DNA of 64,000 nucleotides from Isochrysis galbana (GCA_018136815.1 CM030934.1:3177070-3241069); one strand, 5' to 3'; positions 29,370 to 43,893 are shown, counted from the first letter of the stretch. Translations and numbers: made by a program. Notes: a model not told the origin generated them from the sequence alone.

Positions 29370-30230
29370 AAGTTGAGGGATAGAATTGCATGTATACCAA
29401 AATAGACGAGGGGCCACGAGGGGTGAGGGGTGTAAAAAAATAGGCGACGAGCGAGGCGGGCAAAAAAAAAAGGAAGCCTCAAGTTGCACCTTCTCATGGC
29501 GACCAATCATAAGATTAGTGACATTGACCCCTACTTCAATAGTAGGTTAAAATAATCTAGATCTAGATGCCTGACGCAAGGGTAGGGCGGGGCGACGGGT
29601 GTGGAAAGAGCACTCCACACAAAAAGGGGGGAGACAGCGGCACTGAGCAACGACAGCGACACTAACAACGACACCAACAGCGCTACGGCACACCGGACCG
29701 TGATGAAGGGGGGAAACCCGTGGCCAGGCATCGAGAGAGGCATCAGAGAATGGAAACACTAACGCAAATGGGGTACACCCCCCTCTCGTAATGGTGACGA
29801 CGGCGTGGCAACAGCATGGCGACAGACAACGTCCGCCACATGATCCATCGGCTAATGAGGCACTGAAGGCCGCTACGGGCGTAAGTCCCGTCCCGCGGTA
29901 AACATTCGTTCACAAGCGTGAGAACACGCTTTAGACACCTTTTTCTCAATGATCAAGCACGGGATACATCGCGGACGACAGTCTCGACACTCACGCGGCA
30001 TGGGTGCTGCGAGCGCGACGGGTGTGCTGGCGCCACCACCATGAGTGTTGCCTCGGAGCGATCCGCCGGTTGCATAAATAAGCGCCGGGTGCGCACAGAT
30101 CCGTGCATAGCTCGAGGCCTTGCTGTGGAAAGAGCGAGGCCACGCCTGCGCTGCACTCAGCGGCTGCACGGCGAGGTGGGTCGGAAGGTAGCAACACATG
30201 CGTCTCAGCTCGCGTTGGCCGCTGTTCGCT
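29370..30230. other. Intergenic downstream of ARPC1, no gene seen
   Basis: Holds a solo TA-element-like end (CAAGTTGCACCTTCT, near 29480) and a CTACTTCAATAGTAGGTTAA motif near 29530. No coding sequence I can support. Confidence 0.35.
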
Positions 30231-31725
30231 TCATGCGACGCTCAGCTGCCGCATCGCAGCACTGAGCTCGTCCGCCGTCCAGCCGACGATCTTGCCATCG
30301 AGGGCGGAGCTCGTGAACTCCGCTCTTACGCCATCCATGCTCGCATTGAAAAGCTGCAACCCACACACGGGGAACTGATGTACCGAATCGAGTGAAGCTG
30401 TGCCCTCGCTGCGGCCGGTACTCGTCTGCGCTTGGAATATGCGGCGCGATGCGGAGACGGCAGTGGGAGAGTCCGTCTGCTGCGTGGGGGATGCCTGCAG
30501 CTTGTGCGGCTGCATCCATTTGCCGCCAACGTTCCCAAAGACAAGCGGGCTGAAGCAGTGGCCGGCGCCGACGAGCGTGCCGTCGGGGAGGAAGAGCAGG
30601 TGCGTAAGCGGCAGCTCGCGCAGGCGCAGTGTCTGCGCGGCGGCATTGGAGCCAGCGGCGGCCGCAGCGACATCGATGAAGGTGACGCTCGAGTTTTGCG
30701 CGCATAGCGCGAGCGTTTCGCCCGTGGGCGAGAAGGCAACGTCCAGGACCCAGCCGTAGGCCTCAAATGTGTACAGGAGCGTGCCGAACTTGGCCGGCGC
30801 CCCCCATGGTGTGGTAGTGTCCTTGCTGTCGAGGTTCTTGAGGAAAGCGGAGAAGACACGGCAGTGGTAGTCGGTCGACGCCGTGGCCACGATCGGCGCA
30901 GTCGGGTGCCATGCAACGGCGCAGACGGTCGAGGCGTGCTCCTTGATCATCTTGGACACCCAGAAATTGTTGGCCTCCTCGTAGGAGCACACGGGCACCG
31001 ACTTGGAGCCACTGCCCACGGCGAATTTCTGCTCATCGGGGGACCTGTGAAAGGGGTCGGAAGGGGGGAGGGGATGTTAGACAGAGGGGCAGGGAGCGGA
31101 GCAGTCGCGCGGATGAAGCGTCCCATGGTTGACGAGGCAGTGGGGGCGATGACGTGAGTCGCATGGGTATGAGAACGGAGAGAGAAAGCGAGCGTCTGGG
31201 GAAGGGAGGGAGATTCGCAGAGTGAGCGCGCGCGAGAGAGAGAAGGATGAAGAGAAGGGAGCATGATAGCAAGAACGGAGAAATTAGAGGAAGAGGCGGA
31301 TTGGGACGAGGGAAGAGAAACGGCGGGGGGGGGAGGGGGGAGCGATCGCGCGAACGAGCAAAGAAGAGCGTCGGCCGTCCATGCAGAAAGCATCTCCCCC
31401 GCTCCTCTTCTCACCATCGAACACTGGTCGCCGCTGCGGTGATTCGTAGGATGACAAGCATAGGCTTCCACTCCTCCCCATCCCTCGTCCACACGTACGC
31501 ATTCCTGTCCTGAGCAGTCGTCACGATCCGATCGGTCTTCTCTCCCCACGCGATCGAAGTCACCAGAGCATCGTGCTCTTTCAGCTGGCCCACGCGCCGC
31601 CAGTGGGCGTGCTCGATGCGGTAGATGCAGACCGTCTCGTCGTTCGGGCACACCGCAAGCTCCGTACGCGAGCCGTTCCACGCGTGGCACGTGATCGAAG
31701 ACTCGATCCGATGCTCCACCACCAT
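30231..31725 (-). CDS. ARPC1: Actin-related protein 2/3 complex subunit 1 (WD40), two exons
   Basis: Exon 1 is 31725-31415 and exon 2 is 31044-30231; the ATG|GTGAGA donor and TCACAG|G acceptor join in phase inside a Trp codon to give 374 residues, the usual ARPC1 length. Hallmarks are ITCHAWNGSRTELAVCPND, QDRNAYVWT, LVILRITAAATSVRW, then SPDEQKFAVGSGSKSV, CRVFSAFLKN and TPWGAPAKFGTLLY. ARPC1 is a seven-bladed WD40 propeller that holds the Arp2/3 complex, which nucleates branched actin. A 790-bp (CT)n tract on the coding strand ends about 130 bp upstream of the start codon. Confidence 0.95.
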
Positions 31726-31856
31726 CCAGCGCCCGCCACCGAAGAGGGGGGGGAGGGGGGGGAGAGAGGCGTCGGGAAGGGGAAGGGACCGGGAGGGCTC
31801 ATAATATGGTAGAGTAGCCGAGATCCGTAAGAAAAGAAGTGGTAGCACGGCCGCAG

Positions 31857-33320
<1,464 letters not shown>

Positions 33321-33328
33321 CCCGCTCA

Positions 33329-33726
33329 TGCCGCCCCGCCGCGGGCCGGCGGGCCGGTCAAGAGGAAGCGAACCGCGGAAGCGAGCGGTAGCTCAGCCGC
33401 GTCTGCAGACCCTCTGTGGGCGCCTCCCACGCGGGTGCAGGTAGTTGAGTTGGCAACGTCATCCGAGGTCCGAGGATGACGGTGATAGCGACGGCGACGA
33501 CGATGACGAGGAATGCGGCGACACGCTGAGCGAGGGGATGGTGGAGATAGAAAGGGAGGGCGAGGGCGAGGACAGCTCGGACGATGACGAGCTCGACAGA
33601 GCAATGCAGGAGGACAGCACGACGAGAGAGGACCGCGCACGGCGCAGCGGCGCCCCACCGGAATCGCCGACGCACCAGCAAACGTGTGCAACGCGAGATG
33701 TGAGAGCACATGTGAGCAGCTTGTGA
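33329..33726 (+). pseudogene. Acidic protein fragment with a 7-bp duplication frameshift, unknown
   Basis: One frame reads PVKRKRTAEASGSSAASADP to ELATSSEV and stops. TCCGAGG is present twice in tandem near 33459-33473; removing one copy continues the frame as SSEDDGDSDGDDDDEECGD, a strongly acidic tail that runs to 33726. A Lys/Arg patch followed by an acidic region suggests a nuclear protein or transposon-encoded DNA-binding protein. No family is recognised. Confidence 0.4.
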
Positions 33727-33826
33727 GCAATGATGGATGATGGACAGATACTAGATACTAATGATTGTCAATGCCAATGCAACATGCAATACATTGCTAT
33801 ATCAACTAAGTTTATACTTAGACGCG

Positions 33827-34531
33827 ATGGAGCGCGCCGCCGCGACTCCCCTCTCCTTCGGGCCCCCCGCCGAGGGCGCCCCACCAGCGACCATGGAGCA
33901 GCCGCTATCGAAGCGGCCGCGTCCGCCCACCGAGGCCGAGCAGGTGCGTGCGACTCCGGTCGCGCCACACGGCCCGTGGCCCCGGCCACACCACCCATGG
34001 CAGCCATGCTGGCCTCCCCCATGGGGGACAGCAGGCTGTTGGAAGCATCCCATCAATGCCAGGCTCATGCAGCCACCCTTCCATTGGGCATGCCTTATGG
34101 CAGAGGCCCCTCTCGCCCTGGCAAGGGTCGCGCTGCTCCGGCAGCGCGGCCCGAGGCCGGGTGGCCCTTATGGGCACATCATCCACTCCACTTCAACGCA
34201 CAACACACTCTCCAGAAGCACCCCCTCACACTCAGCACGCAACACACATGAGACACAAAGGTACGACCCCCCTGGGAGAGACCAGCGCCGAATGACACCG
34301 CCTACTGCCCGCGCCCGCACGACACTGAGTACGGACACCCCCGACCCCGCCTCACAGGGACAAGACTCCGACGAAGACAACATCATCACACCTAAACATA
34401 CGCCGCACGAGACTCACAAGGGAAGGAGCACTGTCACAGCCAATATGGCACAATCCTCACGACCCACCACCGCTCAAACGCGGGGCGTGGATCAGCCTAT
34501 GGGAATCCCTTCAGACGCACGTTGCACATAA
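33827..34531 (+). pseudogene. Retrotransposon ORF1 remnant
   Basis: Starts MERAAATPLSFGPP, parallel to MERAPTAPTSQPP of the 45-kb copy. The remainder is low-complexity Pro/His/Thr-rich, has lost similarity, and ends in a frame different from the downstream ORF2 part. Confidence 0.6.
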
Positions 34532-35765
34532 CATCTATAAAAACGAGGACCTCACGGAACCTTACACGCGAGAGGATTGCGCTCAATACCTGGAACACCT
34601 CCCCGAAATATTCGATCACAAGGGGAGCAGAATAAACAAAACGGAATTCCTAGACTCGTGGGAGCGGGTGGTGCAACACGTCTCGCACCTCCTAGAAAAA
34701 GCAAAAGAGACCCCGCCCCATGACCCGGCCCCCGCCGAGTCGAGCACGGGATCGCCGAACGCGTCAGCATTGCCGCTAGAAGTGTCTAGAGAAACCAAAG
34801 TCTCCGAGAGCGACACGTACATAACTAGAATGAATAACATATGGATCTATACAAACACCAACTATCTAGGCGAGACCACAGACACCACCGTGGTAGCAAA
34901 ACCGGGCGAGGAGGATCACTACTACGCCCCAGCTAAATGGGAAAATGGACTAAAAGGCCCGAAACACCTCGAATTCCCTCTTGCGGACGAGTACACGCTT
35001 AACGAAAAGAGACAACTAGACCAAATCACCGTGTCGGATATAACGCGAGAGCTCAAAGGGGACGGCCCCCGCAACAAACCTCAGCCAGCGCGAGAGGCGT
35101 GGGCCCGCAAGCTAGACCTAACGCACGATGAATGGAAGCACGTGGCGAAACTCTATACCCACCCCCTACTAAAACACACAGACAAACACCTGCACTTCAA
35201 GCACGTTACCCATAGGAGGCTGGGTACGCGAAACCGGTTCGCAGCGGCGACCACCACAAGATGTAGACTCTGCGGGAAACACAGAGAAAACTCGACGCAC
35301 CTAGCTAGATGCCCGTCCACGCTTCCGATATTTCAAACCATAGAAGCCGTAGCGGGGTACACCCCGGCGAAAGACAGATCGACGACTCAAAAAATCAAAG
35401 ACAGACTATTCGCATACCCGAATTCCCCGACGCCGGATAGCCTTAAAGCCCTCTACCTAATAGCATGGAGATACATCATAAGCGACTTCTACAAAGTGGA
35501 ATTCGAAAATCACACCTTCCACCACGTACCGGTTATCGAAAGAGTCCTAAGCAGGTTCACGGCCCTCGTCAGAGGTCGGGAACCTCCGGACAACTTCTTA
35601 ACCGCACGCACGCGCAAGGCCTCCCTGGGAAGGAAGCCGAAAATCAAATCTCCACACGACCTCAGCGCCCCTGTCTTCTTAACTAACAACAAAGGCGCCC
35701 TAGTCATGAGCACGAATCTATCTCTGGTAGCGGAAGCCCTCAACATAGCAGAGCGACTAGCCTAA
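34480..35765 (+). pseudogene. Retrotransposon ORF2 C-terminal part
   Basis: The frame containing ERVVQHVSHLLEKAKE is open from about 34480 and runs to the TAA at 35763. It includes AREAWARKLDLTHDEWKHV, then the C-terminal finger CRLCGKHRENSTHLARC (C-x2-C-x7-H-x4-C) typical of non-LTR ORF2 proteins, then LYLIAWRYIISDFYKVEF. There is no RT or endonuclease motif. It shows which residues are conserved in the family when compared with the copies at 22.4, 40.2 and 61.1 kb. Confidence 0.85.
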
Positions 35766-36103
35766 CCAAGCGACCCCGCGCCGCGAGCCGCCCACCATCC
35801 TAAAGTAGGCCCTAGACACACTGACCACAGCTGCCTGACACCCAGCACAAGGAGCAAACACACAATAGCCGGTAGCCCGATGGCATAGGAGGAAGGCGCG
35901 AAACAGGCCATCGCGAATCGGCACACACCGTCTGCCACTGGAGACCCACGACACCCAGCCCCTAGGTAGAGCACGAGGGGACGAGCCGCAAGGCAGGTGT
36001 AGGGGGAGTGAAGGGAAACGGGCGAGGCTGCGAAGATACCGTGCAGGGTCGCGCGCGCGGCGAGAATATTAAGAAGTTTTTTTTTTGGCAATACATTGCT
36101 ATA

Positions 36104-37173
36104 CCTATCTATACAGCATACAGATACAGCATACAGCTATGTATTATAAACATTTTGGCTCGAAGGTACGCGTCCCGCCGTCGTTGCTCGTTGCGTCATT
36201 GCTGCCCCCCTTCAACAATCAAAATTTCGTTCAAAATATCAACAAAATTTGGGTAGGTGAAGCTCAAAATTTGCTCCAACGGACGCGAAATATCAAAACG
36301 AAATTTGGGTGGGTCTGGAGCGAAACTCTTGCCGGCGGGCCAATCTCCCGCTCCCGCCCCCCGCCCCCCCCCCGGTATATATGTATAATATGTCTTTCCC
36401 ACTGTCTTTGGACTGTCTTTCTACGAGGGCCAAAGACATATGTATAATACAGTCTTTCAAACCCCAACTGACTGTCTTTCACATGTAGGAGGTGGTGGTG
36501 GCCGCCGTCCCGCGCACGCCGCGCACGCCGCGCTCGCGCGCGCCTGGTCCCGCGCGCACGTCGCGCTCGCGCCGCGCGCCGCGCGCGGGCGGCCCCCAGC
36601 CCCAGCCCCGCTCTAAAAAAAACAGTGGCAAAAACGGAGGGCGTTTGAAAAACAGTGACAAACACTGTTTTTGGCCTCCAAGCTCCAAAAAAAAACATTG
36701 GACTACTACATTGTTTCTGACAGAATAGAATTTCTGTCTTTCACATCTAACATCTAGGCTGTGGATATTACCAGCCCATATATGAACATGGAGGGTGGGG
36801 AGGGACGAGGAGGGGCTGGGAGGTTACGTTCCGTCGAATATGGGACAGACTCAAGTTGCAAGTTGAGGCCAAAGTTTTGGGATTTGGGATGGAGCTCGTC
36901 GTAAAAATAAAATGAGCTGCCTCTCGAGACCCCGACGAAAACAAAACTCAACCCTCTCCCGCGAGGGTGGGCGGCGGCGCGGCGCGAGGAGCGCCCAGGG
37001 GAACCAAGCGTGCCGCCGGAGGCAGGCTTTAAACAGGGAAAAGAACTCTCGAGAGTGGTGAAGGAAGCCAGCCCGTCTTGTCGCACCCCCGCCAAAACCT
37101 TGGCGGCTCGCCGCGAGGAGAGAGGGCGAGCCAGCTTCCCCCTTTCCTTTCGTTCCCTCCTCCTGTGGCGGCA
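36104..37173. other. Intergenic with hairpin repeats upstream of HRD1
   Basis: 36190-36345 holds AAATTTCG/AATATC motifs. 36370-36480 holds three or more GTCTTTC / GAAAGAC hairpins around TATAATA. 36600-36700 holds CACTGTTTTT inverted repeats. The last 60 bp before HRD1 are pyrimidine-rich. No gene seen. Confidence 0.4.
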
Positions 37174-39497
37174 ATGCTGAGCGGCAGTCGGTTCTCAGGC
37201 TATCTCCTCCTCTCGACCGCCCTCGTGCTCGCGCTGGTGAGCCACACGTACTCCGTACGCCGCCAGTTCTACCCGGCAGTTCTCTCTCTCAGCTCGAACA
37301 AGCTCTCTCTGCTGCTGCTCACCAACGAGGCGCTGGGGCTAACGCTGCTGCTGGGCAAGCTGGGCGTTAGACTCTTCTTTGGACGGTTGAGGGAGGCGGA
37401 GATCGAGCACCTCTATGAGAGAGCCTGGTGAGAGCGAGGGGAGAGGGAAGGGGGCAGTCGGCAAGGGGGAGGCACAGAGAGGTGAAAGGAAGGATAGAGA
37501 GGGAGAGGAATCGAGACGGGGGCGGTTGGGAGAGGTATCTTCTGCCAATTGGACGCACTAGGGGAGGCGGAGGGCGCAAAAGTGGTGTACGAGCAGGGTG
37601 GGGCGGGCAGTGGGCCCATGAGGCTGACGGTGCACGCAGTCTGCAAACCCCAAGCATGCGCCTGCCGGCCAGGTATGCAATCACAGAGACGTGCCTGGCA
37701 ATGACCATCTTCCGCGATGAGTTTAATGTCAACTTCATTGGGCTCTTTACGATCCTACTCTTTCTCAAGATTTTCCACTGGCTGATGAGCGACCGCATCG
37801 CCTTCATGGAGCAAACACCAGCCGTGCCGCTCTCGACGCACGCACGCATACTGCTTCTCATGTCCGCGCTCACTGCGCTCGACGCCGCCTTCCTCCATCA
37901 CGCCGTCTCTACATGCCTGGCACGCGGGCCTTCGGTACTCCTGCTGTTTGCGTTCGAGTATCTCATCCTCTCCTCATCCGTGGCCTCCACGTTCTGCAAG
38001 TATGTACTGTATGTCAACGATGTGCGGCTGGGCGGCACTTGGGAGGAAAAAGGCGTCTGGCTCTTCTACCTCGACTTGGTCGCAGACCTCTTCCATATGG
38101 TCGTCTACGTTTCCTTCTTCGCGCTCATCTGCACCTACTACGGCCTGCCGCTCCACATCCTGCGCGACCTGTACATCACAATCCGCAATTTCCGCTCGCG
38201 CGTCACTGATTTCCTACGCTACCGTTCCATAATGCGCAATATGCAGGAACGCTTCCCCAACGCGACCATCGAGGAGCTCGACGCGACGGACCGCGTATGC
38301 ATCATCTGCCGCGAGCACATGGACGATGCAAAGAAGCTAAGGTGCGGCCCGCACCACACGACGCGACCCCCACGCGCGGCGGCGCTCCCATTCCGACCCC
38401 GCCCCCCACCAGCTCGTCCCCATCCAACATGTGGCCCCTCCCGTTACCGCAGGTGCGGCCACATGTTCCACTTCAACTGCCTACGCTCGTGGCTCGAGCG
38501 TCAGCAGTCGTGCCCCACATGCCGATCAGCCATCTTGGCGCCTGAACCTGTGCCAACGCCCGGACAGCGAGCGCGCGAGAGAGAGCAGCAGCAGCAACAG
38601 CTCGACGAGCAGCAACAACGACGCCACGAGCATCTCCAGCAACGGCTCCAGCAGCTCAGACAGCATCTGCAACCTGGCGAAGCAGCGCAGCTCGGTCGGG
38701 AGCAACCGGCGGCTGGCACGGGGCTCCCTGCAGAAGATGGCGGTGGAGTGGCCAGGGCAGCGGCCGGTGGCCGGCCGGCGATGGGTGGTTCGGCGCAAGG
38801 GGTTGGTGCCGCAGCTGCGATGCCTGGGGACTACGCCGCGCCTCGTGGCTTTGGCTGCGCCTGGCCCCCTGCCGCCGGTGCGCACGGGCTGGGCGGAGCA
38901 TGCGGCTGTTGCGAGGCAGAGGGCGGCCCCAACGCAGGCGCCGCGCCGTATGCGGGTACATGGCCGGGCTTCTCCGCCATGGATCCACGCGTTGGAGCTG
39001 CGTGGGGAGCAGCTCCGGGCGTCGGAGGTGTGCCCGTCGGCACTGGCATGGGCATCCCGCTAGATCCAGCAGCCGCCGGGCTTCGCGGTGCATTTGGCGG
39101 CATGACAGCTTTGCACGCCAGTCCGGTAATGGGATTCGGTCTACCGTTCGCCCCTGGCACCGGGTATGCCGGCCCCGGCCCCTTTTTCTCTGGTCCCAGC
39201 TTCGGATGGATGCCAGGTATGATAGGCATGCCGTACCACCCCCTCTTTGCTAGTCCGTATCTCTTACCACAACACTTGCAAGCTGCCAGCGGGCAGCTGC
39301 CCTCGACGAGCACCTTCATTCAGGCGCAGATCGACTGGCTAAGGGATCAGCTGGCGCAGCTGGCGCCCGCGCCGTCGCACGCCGACGCGGTTGGCGGAGA
39401 TGATGCCTCGAGCACACCAATCGTCACACCCATGCGCCCGGAGCGAGAGGCGGCTCTCCGTGCCGCAGAGAGCCGCAGGGCGCGCGAAGATAACTAG
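37174..39497 (+). CDS. HRD1: HRD1/synoviolin ER-membrane E3 ubiquitin ligase, three exons
   Basis: Exons 37174-37427, 37673-38341 and 38453-39497 join in phase (TG|G and AG|G) to give 655 residues. The N-terminal ~265 residues contain several hydrophobic segments that match HRD1, including FSGYLLLSTALVLALVSHTY, ETCLAMTIFRDEFNVNFIGL and MSDRIAFMEQTP. The RING-H2 finger (about 290-332) is split by intron 2: CIICREHMDDAKKLR then CGHMFHFNCLRSWLERQQSCPTCR. The C-terminal half is Gln- then Gly/Ala/Pro-rich. HRD1 is the core ligase and channel of ER-associated degradation. Intron 2 happens to be open in frame, so an unspliced reading gives a false insertion inside the RING. Confidence 0.95.
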
Positions 39498-39732
39498 GCT
39501 CATGCGGCACGACGAGACAAAGGTCCTTTGCCTCATGGAGGCTGCCATGCCTGCAAATTAGGTCCATCCCACGAAGTGTGTACTTGGCGCGCGAGGGTAG
39601 GCGTTCACGATTTTGTGGTAGCAACCCGCACTTGCAGTTGCCGAAGGCGCCAAGTGGATCAAGGCACTAGTAGAGGTGGGGGGGCGGGGGGGAAGTCGCA
39701 AGCCATGCAATGAAAAAGAATTACAACTGGGG
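39498..39732. other. HRD1 3' flank
   Basis: Short stretch between the HRD1 TAG and the oligo(A) end of an inverted retrotransposon. No gene. Confidence 0.5.
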
Positions 39733-40999
39733 AAAAAAATATCCTTAAAAATCACCGCTACACGTGCGGCGTGGGGCAGTGTGCTTGTGGACCTCCCTTC
39801 TACCCAACCTTAACCCCTAACAACCCCCTCCCCCTTCCCCAGTTCCCTCTTTAGTGGAGAGCCGGTTCCGGGGAGGCCGCGCGCACTGCCTCGGCCAGGA
39901 GTTGGAGTGGAGGGGGCGGGAGACTGTGGCTTTATCTTTCGCTCGGGCTTGGCTAGTTCATTTCTCCCTTGTGTCCCATAAAATCTTCAGCGTTTTCCTT
40001 CAAATTCTTTCCATAGCGGTTAACCCATCTCAAGTGATGTTTCGTATATCTAGGCCTCTTGCCGCCTGCAAGAGGTCATCCGATACTTCTAGGTTAAAGT
40101 CTTTGTCCACCATGTAAAGAGGGCTTATCATTTTCCGAATATGTTTGTTACTCGGGGCGTGCAGCCCCGTGTTATTTCGTTGTTTCTTCAGCCTTTGAAA
40201 GAAACCGACCTTCGCCGTTGCTAGTAGGTGGTACCTTGTAAGAATTGCTCTAAGGATCGATCTAACGGACCTACCGTCCGCGTTACCGTACTGGATGTTG
40301 TAGAAATCCGTGAGGATATACCTCCACGCCAGGATACCCAAGTATCCCGAGGAGGGGTGAGGCCTGTCCACTTGGTAGCAAAAGAGACGTTGGGCTACTT
40401 CAGAGCCCGGCCTAAGGACGATCCCCAGAAGTCCTTCTATGAATTCGAAGATGGGCTACTTTACGGTTAAGTGCATCTATGGCGTCCGGCTCGGTTGCTC
40501 CGGGGATTCCCGCCATCTGGGCCTTTCTAGCATCCGCTACAGCGTCTATTTCCGCTTGAGCGAACGATCTTTGTCTGCGAAGTTCCACCGCCTTAGCTAG
40601 GAGGATCGAGGACACTTTCCGTTTGGTTTCCGTCCAAGTCATGAGCTTATCCCCTGCGTCATCTTCCGGAGGGACCGGGTATAAGCGCCTCCAGAGGAGG
40701 TGAATCATCTCGCGTGCCTCCGGATCGTCCAACACCTCCATCGGTATCTTGGCTTCTATCTCCGTCGCCCGTCTGGGAGGGGCGATTGCGAAGGTCGCTA
40801 CCACTGGGTGGTGATCGGATGCCGCCATGCCCGTGAAAAGCTTGAGATCTATGTATGTGTTACCCCCCAGGAGCCAACGCCCCCCGATAGCTATCGGGGG
40901 CCCCCGATAGCTATCGGGGGGAAATTTTTTCCCGATCGCCAACAGCCCCCCCGAGAGCTACCGGGGGACCGAGAAAATCTCCCGAGAGCTATCGGGGGA

Positions 41000-41588
<589 letters not shown>

Positions 41589-41890
41589 CGTTTGAATAAA
41601 CACATAATAGTAAAATTTATTTGGTTTTTTTTGGTTTTTATTTATTTTAAATATTCTTAATGTTAATATTTTACTTGACGAGATCAAAATCAAAATGACT
41701 GATATCTAATTTAACTTGAATTTTTGGTTAGATTTTTTAATTTTACTATTTTTATATTACGTCTTTAATAATATTTAATTTAATTACCATATTGTACTTA
41801 TATATTATATTTTAATATTTATCCTAGTAACCTTATGTCATTTCTAAAACTGTTAGCTGTTAGATACTCTAAGTTTTAAAAACTATTTTT
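41589..41890. other. AT-rich interior of the TIR element
   Basis: Strongly AT-rich with no ORF. Followed by a purine-rich stretch to about 41990 before the right-hand palindromes. Confidence 0.7.
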
Positions 41891-42410
41891 ACGGGGGAGA
41901 AAGAGAACAGAGAAAAGAGGAGAAAGGAGAACAGAGGATAGGAGGGGGGAAGAGAGAGAGAAGGAGAGCGAGCCAAAGAGAGGAGGAACCCCCCGTTTGC
42001 TATCGGGGGATTTCCTCTTCCCCCGATAGCTATCGGGGGGTCCGCTTACGGCACCCCCCAGGAGCTATCCCCCGATAGCTCTCGGGGGATTTTCTCGGTC
42101 CCCCGGTAGCTCTCGGGGGGGCTGTTGGCGATCGGGAAAAAATTTCCCCCCGATAGCTATCGGGGGCCCCCGATAGCTATCGGGGGGCGTTGGCTCCTGG
42201 GGGGTAACATATGCTTTGTACCATCCCCACGTGGAGTAATATTCAGCCGCGTATACGCGGTCTATCCTAGTGTGGGTCTGATGTCCGCATCTCGAGTATT
42301 GGTCTTTAAGGCCCGGGTTGACCAGCAGTTGAACGTCCGTGAGGCCATGCGTGGCGAGTGCCCTCGCTAGAGCTCTGCCTCCCGAATTCGCATAGGGGGC
42401 CGCCCTCGGT

Positions 42411-43174
42411 TATCTTTGGTTTCTCTCGCCTTGTTGTTCTAATTCTGGATTTCTTCTGTTTCGGTTATTCTATTCTCCTTCCATGCCGCTCGTCGAGACG
42501 ACTCGAATTTAGTCGGGGAGTGTCGTATTCCATACGAGGACAGACTTTTACTTCTAGCCTGTGAGTTATTTTAACTCTCAAGGTCTCGTTGATGGGTATA
42601 TCGCCTCTTCTCCTACTTTCTCTTGATGTCATCAAACGTTCCACGATTGTCGTCTGTCTTCTGTTATACCTCGGTCGCAGCTCCCCAGCGAGGTCTGCCC
42701 TCGTTGTGCCGACTCCTCTGTCGCATGCCTGCGCGCTGCTAAGTTGCCTTGGTGCCGACGCTTGGCCGTCCGTCCAAGTGCGGTTAGTTTTCTCCCCGTT
42801 TGGTTTAGTTTGTGTGTCTCTGTGGGCCGGCAACTTTTTGAGTCCCCGCGTTATAGTCCCTCGTGTCTACCTTGGACTTAAGAAGCTCTCATTCTCATTC
42901 TCTCCCTCTTCCACTAGCTCGCTAGCTAGCCTCGTCCCTACTCTCCGACGCCACGCGTTGCAATCCTCTGAACCTCAGTCTACCTCTTCGCTCATAGCGC
43001 TCGATGGCAGACACTGTCAGACCCTACTCCTACTATGACCTCTCAGACATCTTCCCGCCAGCAACAAACAACGACTCTTTCACGGCCGCGTCAGCTGCCG
43101 GCTCGATCGAACGGCCCTCTGCCTACGAGCCTGTAGTCATCGAATGTTCGACACATCCTTAAAAGTTTAGGTGA
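42411..43174. other. Possible retrotransposon 5' sequence, no supported gene
   Basis: A 52-codon ORF at 43004-43162 (+) starts MADTVRPYSYYDLSDIFPPA and is followed by TAA; it is not recognised. The rest is T-rich on the plus strand and may be degraded 5' retrotransposon sequence. Confidence 0.3.
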
Positions 43175-43270
43175 TCCTGTACTTTTGTACTTTAATGAGT
43201 GGGTCGAACTTATACCTTCCACATGGGGGTAGTTGCCGAAAAAACAACCAAACCTGAGGTTGCACCCTCT
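43175..43270 (+). repeat. Solo right end of the TA-element family
   Basis: TACTTTTGTACTTTAATGAG, then GTCGAACTTATACC and AACCAAACCTGAGGTTGCAC, ending CCCTCT, matches the right arm ending at 15896. The base pair after it is GA, not TA, so the outer flank is altered. Confidence 0.75.
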
Positions 43271-43274
43271 GAGC

Positions 43275-43645
43275 GCTCAAGAGGCAGTGGAGGCTTGGGC
43301 AGTGGAGGCTTGGGCTTTGCCCGTGGCCTCTGTTGCCGCTCCCTCGCTCGCCTCGCCGGCGTTGGGTGCCTTCCTGGCGGCTCGGGTGGTCTGTGGCTCA
43401 GTGGTGAAGGGGGGGGGGGTCAGTACGATGAGGGGCCAGTGCAGGCGAATGCGTGCGGCGCGCGGCGCGCGCTCGCTGATAGTCCGGACAGATGCGTTGA
43501 GTGTTGAGTGCTCAGCGGCCCTACCAGAAGGCAGTGGCGGTGGCTGAGGACGGTTGTGCAGGCCCACCCAGGGGGTGTCTGCGATGGAGAGAGGGGGGCG
43601 CGAGGCCTCCATTTGGCCCCTACTTCTACTTATAAATGTAGGTTG
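43275..43645 (+). repeat. GC-rich dispersed repeat, copy 3
   Basis: Has the CTCCCTCGCTCGCCTCGCCG block, G run plus GTCAGTACGATGAG, GCGATGGAGAGAGGGGGGCG and the 3' end ACTTATAAATGTAGGTTGA. It directly abuts the solo TA-element end at 43270. Confidence 0.65.
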
Positions 43646-43893
43646 AAGCTAACGAGGTGGAGGTGGAGCGATGGGAAGTGAGGGCGATGTCGGCTGAAAG
43701 ATAGTAGTTACCAGTCTAGCAGTGGGCATGTAGCCCTGACTCTTCAGATATTTTTTTCGATTCTCCTTTGCTATGCTGGGCCTCTTCGCGCCACACTCGG
43801 CCTTTATGCCCACCGCCCTTCTCCTCTCTCAACTCGCGGAGCAACAACAACTCACATCAATAGCAATACACAATCAAGGAAAGGAACACGAGC

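Larger units (their letters stand above)
33802..36087 (+). mobile_element. Non-LTR retrotransposon copy with 16-bp target duplication, RT core deleted
   Basis: GCAATACATTGCTATA occurs at 33786-33801 and again at 36088-36103, exactly flanking the element. It begins TCAACTAAGTTTATACTTAG, has an ORF1-like start at 33827 (MERAAATPL), then passes straight to the C-terminal half of ORF2, and ends in TTAAGAAG plus a T run. Endonuclease and RT catalytic parts are missing, so it is non-autonomous. At 2286 bp it is too short for a complete element. Confidence 0.92.

Noticed and set aside
34668-35765. A host gene starting at 34668
   Set aside because: The frame extends upstream without a Met, lies inside a target-duplicated retrotransposon and carries its C-terminal finger.
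38342-38452. In-frame insertion inside the HRD1 RING finger
   Set aside because: The 111 bp have GT..AG ends, and removal gives a canonical RING, so it is an intron that happens to be open.
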